A stretch of DNA of 64,000 nt from Brachycybe producta. Lineage: Eukaryota > Arthropoda > Diplopoda > Playtdesmida > Andrognathidae. The notes below the pieces were generated by a model, which was not told the origin of the DNA, did not search any database, and saw nothing but the letters and a program-made list of their open reading frames with translations. The position numbers and the translations under genes are program-made. Location: contig JAUPFP010000020.1 of the NCBI GenBank assembly GCA_036925085.1, forward strand, positions 2,560,495-2,624,494, given 5' to 3'. Positions within the stretch are counted from its first letter, which is position 1. Each line of letters opens with the position of its first letter. Shown here one piece after another: positions 63,991-64,000 of this stretch.

Positions 63991-64000
63991 CCCTCCGGCA

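Larger units (their letters stand above)
53033..64000 (-). mobile_element. Gypsy-2: Ty3/Gypsy retrotransposon, 5' part outside the window
   Basis: Minus strand: gag (right edge to 61417), pol (-1 frame, to 56543), third ORF (to 54465), about 800 bp of 3' non-coding sequence, polypurine tract, 3' LTR. It shares pol, the pre-protease module and the third-ORF domain with Gypsy-1 but is clearly a different lineage at nucleotide level. It keeps the capsid and zinc knuckle that Gypsy-1 lacks. Confidence 0.93.

Overview
The window is nuclear DNA of an animal, most likely a marine or other invertebrate. Phylum and species cannot be read from the sequence. The evidence is two spliced genes that I can match to animal proteins exon by exon (CAD and SUDS3), short exons split by TE-filled introns, and a repeat load typical of invertebrates: Ty3/Gypsy, RTE, Tc1, hAT, TTAA- and TWA-target MITEs, and fold-back elements. 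The sequence is AT-rich and roughly nine tenths of it is repeats or unclassified intergenic DNA.

Host genes. (1) 855-2904 (+): the last three exons of CAD, encoding the end of the aspartate transcarbamylase domain. (2) 13325-5466 (-): a complete SUDS3/Sds3 gene (Sin3-HDAC corepressor subunit). I rebuilt it as 11 exons and 329 codons, with all phases consistent, one GC-AG intron and one U12-type AT-AC intron. CAD and SUDS3 converge tail to tail. (3) 45575-43539 (-): the last two exons of a conserved gene of unknown function.

Mobile DNA, left to right. 3.9-15 kb holds TTAA-target fold-back families (called A, B and E here) nested in each other, and a palindromic MITE family C carrying CRE-like and GC-box-like motifs. 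18.2-19.0 kb is a short hAT element with an intact-looking two-exon BED-finger mini-gene. 20.6-23.5 kb holds 17-bp-satellite fold-back elements, a TWA-target MITE and a solo LTR. 26428-36495 is a young 10-kb Ty3/Gypsy element (Gypsy-1, minus strand) with near-identical LTRs, pro-pol and a third ORF, but no recognisable capsid. 37972-38625 is another solo LTR. 38816-41677 is a 5'-truncated, broken RTE LINE. 42182-42498 is a hAT MITE. 46374-47969 is a palindromic Tc1 element. 48.5-51.2 kb holds large minisatellite and fold-back arrays. 51248-52865 is a broken TIR transposon. 53033-64000 is a second Gypsy element (Gypsy-2, minus strand, running off the right edge) with gag, pol and a third ORF.

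The most interesting observations are: a textbook -1 frameshift signal at the Gypsy-2 gag-pol junction; a third ORF in the env position shared by both Gypsy elements but without envelope features; a U12 AT-AC intron in SUDS3; a BED-only hAT mini-gene that could act as a repressor; a recently moved Gypsy element that has lost its capsid region; fold-back elements whose arms are 17-bp satellites; and a roughly 400-bp alternating purine-pyrimidine tract in an intron.
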